NCBI GenBank assembly: GCA_963669155.1
Contig: OZ022587.1
Span: 15,824,212 to 15,888,211 of the forward strand
Direction of reading: 5' to 3'
From: Arbacia lixula
Lineage: Eukaryota; Echinodermata; Echinoidea; Arbacioida; Arbaciidae
DNA length: 64,000 nucleotides
Shown in pieces: positions 1-11,700 of this stretch. Position numbers and translations under genes: made by a program. Position 1 is the first letter of the stretch. Every line of letters begins with the position of its first letter. The notes beneath the pieces are model-generated. The model searched no databases. It saw only the letters and a program-made list of their open reading frames with translations, and was not told the origin of the DNA.

Positions 1-796
1 ATTGTCGCAGCGAGAAAAATAACCGCCCGCCTAAGTAGAAGCGGCAAACGACAAGCGGCAAGCGGCAAGCGACATATCGCTCCAGTGCGAATTTACCTTT
101 ATGCAGAAGAAATGACAAGGAGCACTCAGGCAATGGGGTGAAGCTCGTTGCTATTCCGGAGGTTCGTTATTCAGAACACACACATATACCCGTGGGATCC
201 TTTATCCAAAAATGAAACGGTTCGATTATCAGAACACTATTTTGTTGCATTCATCCGTAGATTCTTTTATCCGAAATGAATAAGCTAGGGTCCGTTGATC
301 CGGAAGTGATAGAATTATTTTCCCTCTTGTGACTATTTTGTCATTACTATAATGTAGTCTTTGTGTCGTTAGGAAACCTAGGGTGGTATTCCAAAAGCGA
401 AATTGAGTTTAGACTTATAGGTCCCGCCCCCTACCCCCATCCCCTATAAGCAGATTTTTAGCAGATTTTAGCAGATTTTAAGAGAAAGAACAAAGGAAAG
501 GTTAAGAAAGTTGTCACATGTTTTGTACATTTTTGTTATTCTGTGACGCCATTATACACGCTGCTGTCCCATATGTCTGTATGTTGTGTGCTGTATGATT
601 CCATTAATTACCTTTTTCTGTTTAATGAAGGAATAACACAGGACACAGTGTTTCTAAGCGCTTTAGAGAGAGAAAATAACAAACGCATAGAAAAATAAGA
701 CCATATCAAGTCAAAACGTAGCGTAAGTTCGTGTTCAGAATTCCACCTCATAATTATTATCACGTTCAAATGTTGACCTCATTATTTTTTTCTCAG
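1..796. other. Intron or 5' flank of the RTK gene, no exon seen
   Basis: No coding exon is recognised here. The stretch is AT-rich. It contains a short triplicated motif (GCAGATTTTA-like) near 451-480 and, at 150-300, scrambled 'cgttattccg' type sequence related to the palindrome at 14.9 kb. It ends in a pyrimidine tract and AG (781-796) that serves as the acceptor of the first visible RTK exon, so it is probably the 3' part of an intron whose upstream exons lie outside the window. Confidence 0.5.
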
Positions 797-1108
797 TTGC
801 TTCGAACTTCACAATGAGCACCGTCCCCGCTATGGTCAACGGGAACGAGTACACCGTGAGCTGCAACTCCACCGGGGCGCGGCCGGGCGAAACGATCACC
901 TGGTACCTGGACGATTACCCGGTGTACTTCGCGGAAGTAACGGACAATATAACGGTAAACAATTATTCAAGAGGATTATACGATACTACTAGCAGTGTCA
1001 CGTTCAGGGCGAACCGCTATATGCACGGGGGAGTTCTGGCGTGCGAGACCAGCGGGCATACGCTGGTTCATCTACATCAGCGGCGAGAAGCCGAATTAGA
1101 AATCATTT
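797..1108 (+). CDS. RTK exon: Ig-like domain
   Basis: The exon is 312 bp with symmetrical phase 1-1, typical of Ig-domain exons. The frame contains VSC, then ITWYLDD, then VLACE, matching the Cys-Trp-Cys core of an Ig fold. Potential N-glycosylation sites include NST and NIT. The acceptor is TTTTTTCTCAG and the donor GTAAGT. An extracellular ligand-binding role is inferred. Confidence 0.85.
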
Positions 1109-1574
1109 GTAAGTTTATTTTTTTTTCTCCTTCGAATATCAGTTTCCTTCTAGTATCTGTTTAATTTTGTCACCTCTCCCCAACTTACTGCTTTTGCATC
1201 TTCTTTACCAAGTTCACTTCCGGCATTCTGGACCATGTTGCATGTAGGTTTTCAATTATTGTAACTTACCATCAATATTAACTACCATGGCAACAGGTGC
1301 CATAATGAGAGCTCATTGGCTAGTGCCATGGTAGTAACCATAGATAGTAAGTTACAATAGTTGAAAACCTATCTGCAACATGGCCCAGTTCAAATAAGCG
1401 GAAGAACAATACTCAGACAGTGTCAGAGGATATAATTACTGAATGCGGACTGTTTAATAGCTTTTGAAAAGAAATTACTATGAAATTTCCTTCCCTGTGA
1501 GTGTTGACAATAACAAGAAATATCTATATATAACCACATCTCTCTATCTTTCTCTCCTTCTTTCTCTATCTCTC

Positions 1575-1620
<46 letters not shown>

Positions 1621-1828
1621 TCCCTCTTTCTCCTCTCTCCCTCCCCCTCTCCTTCCCCCCTCTCTCTCCCCCTCTCTCTCCCTCTCCCTCTCTCTCTCCC
1701 TCTCCCTCTCTCTCTCCCCCTCTCTCTCTCCTCCCCCTCTCTCTCTCTCTCTCTCTCTCCCTCTTTCCCCCCCCTCTCTCTCTCCCCCCTCTCTCCCTTT
1801 CCCTCTCTCTCTCCCTCCCTCCCTCCCT

Positions 1829-1859
<31 letters not shown>

Positions 1860-3966
1860 CCCTCTCTCTCTCATTCCTCTATCACATGCTTCCCGCTCTC
1901 TTCTCTTCTTTCCAGTCCATCTTATCTGTTTTAATTTTGCTTTGCATCCTTCCCTATTCGTCCACTACTTCCAGAAAAAACAGGATACCACGTATCACAT
2001 TCATGAATACAATCGTTAAAGGGATAGTTCACTCTCAAATTATTTTGGTTTCAATACAAGAAACAATAACTGAGAGAAACATATCAGCGGAGGTTTGAAG
2101 AAAATCGGTCAAAGGAAAAGAAAGTTATTTTGGTTTTAAAGTTTTGGTTTTGTGACGTCACATGCGAGGTCCTCTCCCATTATCTTGTGTACAACTTTTT
2201 CCATAAACTGCCTTTTTTATGCTCTTTGATGAAAAAATATATTCTTTTCATAGTGATATGTGTTAAATGAAACGCACAGGTGAAATGGTAAATATCCTTT
2301 TGAGAAAATGGACATTTTCCAAAAAATTTTACACAACATATGGGAGAGCACCTCGCACGTGACGTCACAAAATTAAAACTTTAAAATCAAATCAAACATA
2401 CAAAGAGTTAAGAGTCGATATTCACAATTTCTCCTTCTCAGTCCCGCCATCTCTCCACACCCTGTTCTCCCCCTCTCAGATTTTGCACCAGTTAGCAAGA
2501 AAAAATTCCACAGAAAATCAGTATCTCTGACACACAAATGATTAACTTAGTACACATCTCAGTGCCAATAGAGGTTTAATTGCGTTTAACAACCAATAAT
2601 CACAATGTCTCCTTCTTAGCTCCACCGGAGACTGATAGCCTCACGCTAGCTTTCGAAGAAGACCACGCCCACAACACCCTCCTGATCACATGCCACGCCC
2701 CCTGCCCCGCCTCCCCGTACCCGCCCCTCTCCAGCTATAACATCACACTGGAGGGTGACGCCACGCCCATCGCGAGTGGCAGCGAGTCGGTGGCAGAGAT
2801 CTCCCCCGTACCTAGCCGGTGCATCAACGTCTCGTGTCAGGCTGGGAACGGGCAGGGAGAGACTGCCGTCACGATTGAATTTTGTCCAGGTATATATAGA
2901 CTTATATTCATCAGTGACAATTGTATAATTGGACCACGCGTCCGAATATTGGTTCCGGATGCTCAATCGATGCTTAAAGGGATAGATAACTCTGAAATTA
3001 ATTTAGTTTCAATAAAAGGAGAGGCATGAAAGAAACAAATTCGTGAATGTTTGACGAAAATCCGTCAGAAGGATATGAGAGTTATGATCTTGTAAAGTTT
3101 TGATTTTTTTTTGACGTCACATGCGAGGTGATCTCCCATATGTTGTGTATAATTTTCTTCTAAAAAATGTGCATGCCCCATTTTACCGGTGCATTTGACG
3201 CATCATTAGGATTACGTTTTTACACACATATCTGTATGGAAAAGTAATAATTCCGTAGTCAATATCAGAAAAAGAGCAATTTATGTATTTTTACTGTACA
3301 CAACACACGGGGAGAGTATCTCGCACGTGACGTCACAAAATCAAAACTGTAAAAGACCACAACTTTCTTATTCTTTGCCGGATTTCCATCAAACCTTCAC
3401 TAATATGTTTCTTGCATGTTTCAGCTTTTATTGAAATAAAAAAAATTAAACATTTTTCTCAGGGTGAACTGTTCCTTTGATATCGACCTTTAAAAGGATC
3501 TCATAATCATTATCCCTTACCTTTAACTCTTACATTACCAGGCCTTTGAAAACTCTATTGGTTTGCTACACATTGTCATGCCAATGCTAATGACACAGTC
3601 AACCCTTTTTGTCATTACCAAATCTTGAAAATCCCATTGGCTTACTACACATCTTCATGCCGGTGGTAGTAACAGAGTTAGCCCATACATTACCCGGCAT
3701 TGAATATCCCATTGGTGTACTGCACATCTTCATGCCAATGATAATAAGAGAGTAACTTGAACACCAAGTGGGGCGTTGTAATTAGCTATCAAAAAGTAAT
3801 AAATTTGTAATGTAATAAACATTTGGTGTAAGATTTAAAGTAGGTTAAATTTATCGGTGTTTGATTCAACACAACAAATTGTAAATAAAGTTCATACCTG
3901 TATTGTTTTTTTCTTTTTCTCTTTAATTTGCTCTGAAGCGCCTTGAGCATCTAATTAAGATGGAAA

Positions 3967-3998
<32 letters not shown>

Positions 3999-4042
3999 CA
4001 TTATTATTATTATTGTTATTATTCTTCTTCTTATTATTATTA

Positions 4043-4073
<31 letters not shown>

Positions 4074-4093
4074 CATTATTATTATTATTATTA

Positions 4094-4124
<31 letters not shown>

Positions 4125-7100
4125 CATTATCATTAAATAACGTCGTTTGGTTCATTAATGCCCTCCCGTCTACATGGTGACATACCATCCCGTGACAACC
4201 TCGCATTTTCGACAGTCTTTATCTTCTCATAACCACCAGTGATATTCCATGCACAGAGCACCAAGGAGAGATGCATAGTCCAATATCCTTCGAACGGGCT
4301 TTCACACTATCGAGTCCGTAGTGAAACGCACATAATCAGTTCCGCTGATTGCACGGAAAGCATGTATTTTAGCGATCAACCAGCACTAAGCCCCAGATGG
4401 AATAAAGCCGTTTATCCGATTACCATTACTTCTCTTACTGAATAAAATGTATATTATACCAGAATGTGACAACCTGCTGTATCCGTTAGTGTGAGCGGGT
4501 TTGTTAACTTACTGTTCACGGCTCGCAGGCAACCAATTTTGGAAGTATGATGTTTGTTCAGATGTGCTTATTGTTTTTACAGTTAGGACAAGATTTTTTT
4601 TTCGGTTTGTGTCTTAATATCTTCACTATCGTCATTGCTAATTTCTTCTTCTTTTTCTTTTTCTTTGTCTTTTTCTTCTTCTTCTTCTTCTTCTTCTTCT
4701 TCTTCTTCTTCTCCTTCTTCTTTTTCTTCTCCTTCTTCTTCTTCTTCTTCTTCTTCTTCTTCTTCTTCTTCTTCTTCTTCTTCTTCTTCTTCCTCTTCTA
4801 CTCCTTCATCTTCTTTTCCCCCTTCCTCTTCTTCTACTTCTCCCCCTCTCCTTCTTTTTCTTCACCCATTTCCCCTTTTCTTTGTTTAGATTATTCCCCT
4901 TCTTCGTTTTCTCTTTTGTCTTATTCTTCATGTTATGCATTTGAATGTTCTTTTTGTTCTCCTCTGTCTTGTTCATCTTTGTTCCTTCTCCTTAATCTCT
5001 TGCTATTCCGCCTCGTAATGTGATTATGCTGATTTTCTTCGAAGTCTTTCCTCACCTCTTATTCTCGTTGTTCCTCATCTATTAGTTATCATCCACTTTG
5101 CATCTCAACATTTCCCTCTCCGGTCAAGAAATTAGAGAACATTGCTTCATGAAACGATACTATAAATTGACGAGGCAGTCCAACGCCTCTTCGAAGTAAT
5201 ACATCTTCTGAACCACCCAACATGAATACAAACGGTAAATGGCATCCATGTGAACGTACCGCTAACCCTATCATTGTATTTTTCATATGCTTTACCAGGA
5301 ACGTCCGCATTGAGCTGTAAATCCATTGAGGCAGCTGCCATAGCTTTAGGTGTGCTGTGTTTGCTGTGCGTTGGTGTAATCGCATTCCTCGTGTTCACCA
5401 CCTGCAGAAGAAGAACACCGGCTAAAGACACGGGTAAGATTTACACCTTAGTGGTTGCCATTGACACAGTAAAAACAAACACGGGTGTTAACAACAAACA
5501 CCATTTGTACCTGCTACCCAACATAGATGCAAACAATATTAATCATCATTCATGTAGAAATTTTCAAAGCTAAAAGTTTTGCATGTAATTCGTCCTCTGA
5601 TGTAACAACTAATTGTGTATGTAATATTATAATAGTTATAATATTTCGTAATAGTTAATGATAATGTGACAATACGCGAAAAATATCATTTATAATTATG
5701 ATTAAAATGATGATTATGATGATAATGACGATCTTCATAACCATTATCAGCTTGATCATTATCACAATTTTTCGTTTGTTAATTTCCTGTTTTGTTCAAT
5801 ACCGGGACAGAAACCATGCTGACGCGGCAAGATGGGTGAGTAATTTACATAATTGCAAACTTTTCCAGAATTCCCAAAATAATCTTTCCTCAAACTTTCA
5901 TTTTTATCATGTGAAAATCTGTTCAGCCTACAAACGGCATTGGGCATGGTTTTTGGAGAAAACATTGATTTGCATATCATGGATTGGTTTTATTGATTAT
6001 GAATTGAACACAATATGTCAGAGATCCCAGCCACAAAGGTCAATTTCGAAATACGAAGGGAAAGAAGGAAAAAGAAAATTTAAAACATCGATATTGTTTA
6101 ATTGTTTAACATTCTCAAGTTACAACTTCGAGCGGGGGATGTTAACTCTTGGATGAAAGACGCATATATATCCTAATTGAAATGAACTGCACAACAATCG
6201 AACATCGAAAATCGAGCATTCGGGTACGCCGGCCAGTAGTACTGGGTTTTGTCCTTTGACCGTTTAGGAGCGGGTTTTCGGTTAGTGCGCTGCGCTGATG
6301 ACCAAAGGGTATTTAAACCCCTACTCACTACAATTTTGTATCACACCTGACGAAGTGTTGCAGCGGCGCACGAAACGTTGTAATCTCAGATCCCTGGTTG
6401 ACTATACATTGCCATACAAACGATGATCACTAGCGATTTATCCGCAATGATTAACATATTTAGTATTAAAGTATATATGACTGTTGTTCTTTTCAGTGTG
6501 AACGGTGTTGCGAACCCAGCTCAGCCACATCGGCGAGAGGGCAGTGAACTCTACGAGGCGCTGGAAGGACAAAGCAGTGAAGGTATATCATAACCCATTG
6601 AGTGAAAGATGAACTCTTCCTCTATGGACATTGCGTGATTTACTTGTGAAAAAGTACCATGTGGTACCAATGGTCTTAAATTCATGTAATGGCCATTTTC
6701 GAAACTTGCTGAAAGTTATTTGCCCTGAAATCATCCACATTTGAAGGAATTAGTGATTAAATCACAAATCCTCAAATTGTTCGGGCCGAACATTTTGAGG
6801 ATTAGCGATTAAGTTAGTAATTACTCTAATACACTGTACAACACAATACAAGACAATACACGAATTTAAGACCATAGGTAAAAAGATTGCTCACAATCAG
6901 CCTTTTGAAAGTTCTTTGTCTTCCCAGTACAATATATTCCCTTCAACTCATTTAGGACGAAGGCCTTTTTAGAGCAAAACTTTTCATTATTTGGCTTTTA
7001 AATTTTCAAATGAAATTTCTATGAAGAAACGTAATGTAAATTCCATTATTAATTGATAACAAGTCAAAATCATTTAAGTTAGAGCAACAATCGTGCCAAT

Positions 7101-7699
7101 TTAAAGAGCACTTAAGAGGGATTTGAACCTTTTCAGCGATTTGCTAATTTGAATAATTATTTAGTGGCCATTTGCCCCTTATTTTTATTTGAAAAATCAT
7201 TACGAAGGTAACATATATAACACTAAGTGTCCCAAATAAATTTATCCCCTGTGCAAAAATTTACGCTCTTTCACGTGATGTGTCTGTTTGTGTTTTTTTT
7301 AACAGTTGGTTTCAATAGGTACAGTCCCAAACCACGTGTGGTACTTGGGTCTCGAATGGGTTACAGAGTGAAACAAAAGGCACAACAGTGTTGTATCCGA
7401 GGGTAGTAGTAATAGTATAGGTGTACTCATACATTAAATGTATGATCTCTATTGTTATTGTTCTACAACGATGGGAACAATGTGCCAATACTTATGCTAT
7501 AATAATGAAATCAGAAATACGAATCATAAAGATATATAGAAGAGCGTTGGAAAATATTTACTCATCTTCCAATTTCGTAGCGTTTAGTTCATAGATTATT
7601 ATGATGATTTTTTTTATCATCCATAGGTAATTTTCATTATAGTTGACTCTGCAACCAGTGGCAACAGTGCAGCGGAGTCCCACAGACGTGTGTGTGTAT

Positions 7700-7745
<46 letters not shown>

Positions 7746-8705
7746 TGTGTGTTTGAAGCGGGATGGGGGTGGTGGTGGGGGGGGGGGGGATAGAATTTAT
7801 CCCAGTTTTTTGTTGAAAAATATATGAAAAAAGGCGTTAACAATTTTAGGAAAGAAGCCCGATCGACAATCCTTTCTGTTTTTCACCCGAACAGCTGCTG
7901 GCATGCCTGCCGCATACGCTGCGCTCAACACCACGGAGCGCGACATCATCGCCAAGCAAGTCGACGTCCAAGTCCCCCAGAGGAATATCCGCTTCCACTC
8001 GATGATCAGCCCGCTCGGCGAAGGGGTTTTCGGTCGGGTGTGGAAGGGGGAGATCCGGGGAGTGCCGGGGAAGGAGAGGAAGAGAATTCTCGCTGCCATC
8101 AGGGATACGTCAGGTACAACATTGCCTGCCCTTGAGGTGTATATCGCATATATTGACCTGAGCTGGAATCATATCGCCCCAAATCGTAGACGAAAGCAAT
8201 ATGTTCCTGTCAAGGGCAATTTATTTGATATACCACGAAAGGACAGTCGACATTTTTATTATCATCCAAATCAGACATCTTGACACAAGAATGTATTTTA
8301 CTTATTTACTCATCTTCAAATTGACAATACCCAAGTTAGCTAATAAAAGTCAGAATTTACACATTGTACAGCTGAAGGATAATACATTCTTTGGGTGCAC
8401 GTTGCGTGTATTGGCTAAGTATACCAGTAACAATCGTTCAGTTTTGCAATGTTTGCAATGTGTAAATTTAAGCTTATTCGAGTTTTAACTTTTGAGCTGT
8501 TATCAATTGAAATGTCACATTTTCTTTTTATTTGGGGGCTCCAGTTCGTTAACATTTTGTGCCCAATTTCCCGACAGACGTCGAGAATGACACGTCCCGC
8601 TTGTTGGAGAGTGCGACTCGGCTGTGGAAGCTTCCTTATCATGTCAACATCGTGAAATGTCTCGGGTGCTGTGTCAAACAAGGTAAGTTAGAACAATGTC
8701 ACATT

Positions 8706-8736
<31 letters not shown>

Positions 8737-11700
8737 AAGAAGAAGAAGAAGAAGAAGAAGAAGAAGAAGAAGAAGAAGAAGAAGAAGAAGAAGAAGAAGA
8801 AGAAGAAGAAGAAGAAGAAGAAGAAGAAGAAGAAGAAGAAGAAGAAGAAGAAGAAGAAGAAGAAGAAGAAGAAGAAGAAGAAGAAGAAGATGTTGTGAAG
8901 TATTTGGCATGTCGAGATGAAATCTCTGATTTCATAGGGAAGACATGGAAACAAGTGGCAAGGGACCGAAAAGCATGAAAAGATAGTGAAGAGGCCTTCA
9001 TCCAGCAGGGGACTGAATTAGGTTGATGATGATTTGGTATGGTCAAAAGCACCCTCGGCTGCGCCTCGTGTTTTTAAACCATGCAAAGTAACCTTGTGCA
9101 CACAATACGTACCAGCTCTCTCAAACCAGTGCATCATCTCGATATTGTTCATGGCTTTCTATGTCTCGTCTTCCCCATATAAATAAAATCTCCTATAAAA
9201 TGTGTCCTCAACGGTCCCCTGCTCAAATAACTTCAGACCAATGCCGGTTCCAGGGGAGGCTTTAAGAGAACATGCCTACAAACTTAGAAGAAGTTATTGT
9301 CATGATCGGGAGTTGCCCATGCCTTGTTATGTCTCGCTTACCCTTCGGATTCGACCGTCTTCCCCGTAAGCGTTCCTCATCAATGTGTATGTCCCCAATG
9401 GCACTCTGCTCAAGAACCTTGAGACCGATGCCGGTTCCGCTGTAAGCTTTAAGAGTTGTATATATGCCTTCGAAAGTAGAAGATTTTGTCATGATTGTGA
9501 ATTGTTCAAATCCCTCTCTATTCAATCGGTTTTCTCGTCAGCGTTCCTCGTCAATGAACACGTCCACAACGGCGCTCTGAACCTCCAGACTAATGGCAGT
9601 TCTAGGGTGGGCTTTAAGGGATCTATATGTCTTCGAAAGTAGAAGAAAATATTGTCGTGATTGTGAGTTGTTAGTGTCCCTTCCTATTTAATCGTCTCCC
9701 CCATCAGGGTTACTCGTCAATGAATACGTTCCCAACGGTACCCTGCTGACGTACCTCCAGACCAACGCGGGGTCGACGGGGTCGAGGGGGAGAGGGAGTT
9801 ACCGGACCTATCAGAACGTCCGGTCAATCGTGCGGAGGGTCAAGGAACCGGACGTGCTTCGCTTCGCGTGGCAGATCGCCAAGGGAATGGAGTTCCTGGC
9901 TTCAGAAAAGGTACCGCATCTATCTCTTGAGCAAATATGCTTTTTTTTCTCGCTTTTCCTGACAAGGTTCGTGAAGCTATGTTTCTGAGATTTCATACAC
10001 GTTATACTGCTGCTTCCTGCCAAGTTTCATGACTTTTGCAAATAGGCCATCCTGTCTTTAAAACATTGCGTAGATTTTTTAATTGAGCTGGTGGCAAGTA
10101 AGCCTCCCAAACGCCACCGAAAAGAGCCCACGAGAAAAATGCTTATTGCTTCTTTAATGATATTATCCATTTCATTCTTGTCCATATTCCCTTCCACGGC
10201 GACTTGTATTGCATGTTCAAATGTTTTTGCAAGTCTTCGTATCATGAATTATCTTTGTTGATAATTACATTCAAAGTGTACACTTCATGGTTCAGATTAT
10301 TCCCAATGTTAGGCTTGGAAAGAAGCCAACGCAAGTCGTTTTAAGAGAGGATATAACATGTGTTTTTTTTTTTTTTTTATCTTTACTGAAAGGCCTTGTA
10401 TGGTTGTGAATGGTATAACATTAAGTATTACTCGATATCATGGTTGGATTTATGTAATTTTATATATAGGTTCTCCATGGCAACCTGCGGGCGAACAACA
10501 TATTGCTGTCTGAGAACAAGCTATGCAAGATTGCAGACTACGGGTTGAATAACATCACCTTACGGGCACCCGTAAGTTTGAAGTCTAGAAAGAAATTGAG
10601 TGTGCAACTTTATTGTCCAAATGCTCTTTCTGTCTCTCTGCTGCCCCCCCCCCCCCCCCCTCACGTCCCTTTTCACATCCCTTGTGTACAGTATTGTTAG
10701 CACTACTCGTGTTTTTTGTTCAATATCATTTCTCATGATTTATTGAGCTATTTAAATTTGAATTGTTATCAAAGCAATGGGTGCCAGACAAAGTGATGTC
10801 CTATGGGGTTCGTCTGCATTAATGGTGATAAAATACACATATGGCTCATTAAGGGTGAATCATACCATTATTTGAATACTGCGCCATGTTTTGCAATCGA
10901 TAATATTTTATTCGGATCAAAATAACAATAAAAAAGAACAGTGACACTTGGACGAATTGTGTGTGACCTTAACAAAGATTCATACGGGACAACTATAAAT
11001 GCAAAAGTCATAATCGTGGATACAGTTCAGTGTGAATATGCTAAAGGTTTACCTGATTTTGGATTTGGATTGCAATTCAAAAGGTAAATTGCTATTGGTT
11101 TGCATTTGGTAATTCAAAAAGTACATTGATATTGGATTGCATTTGGTCTTTCAATAGGTATATGTATAATGGATTGCATTTGATAAATTGAAAAGGTATA
11201 TTGATATTGGATTTGCATTTGGTCAATCAACGGGTATATTGATATTGGTTTGATTTGGTAATGCAAAAGGCGTATTAATATTGGATTGCATTTCGTAATT
11301 CAAAAGGTATATTGATATTGGAGTGCATTTGGTAAATTCAAAAGGTATATCAATATTGGTTGGCATTTGGTAAATTCAAAAGGTATATCAATACTGGATT
11401 ACAGTTGGTAATTCAATAGCTATGATGTATAATGGATTGCATTTGGTAATTGGAAAGGTATATTGATATTGGATTGCATTTGGCAAATTCAAAAGGTATC
11501 AATATTCGATTGCATTAGGTCATTCAAAATATACATTCACATTGGATTGCATTTGGTCATTAAAAATCTTGTGTTTCATTGCAGAGTCTACACAGGTGGA
11601 TGTCCCCGGAGACGATGGCGGGCGACACCCCGTCATCGGAATGTGATGTGTGGTCGTTTGGCGTGGTCGTGTGGGAGCTCGTCACGCTAGGTATGCTAAC

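Noticed and set aside
1464-1934. Ser/Leu/Pro-rich ORF and its antisense Arg/Glu-rich ORF
   Set aside because: Produced by the (CT)n microsatellite; no start context, no domain, and the flanks are intronic.
4547-5023. Poly-Phe and poly-Ser ORFs
   Set aside because: Translation of the (TTC)n tract in an RTK intron.
8674-9052. Poly-Leu, poly-Phe, poly-Arg and poly-Ser ORFs
   Set aside because: All frames of the long GAA repeat are open; none has a plausible gene context.
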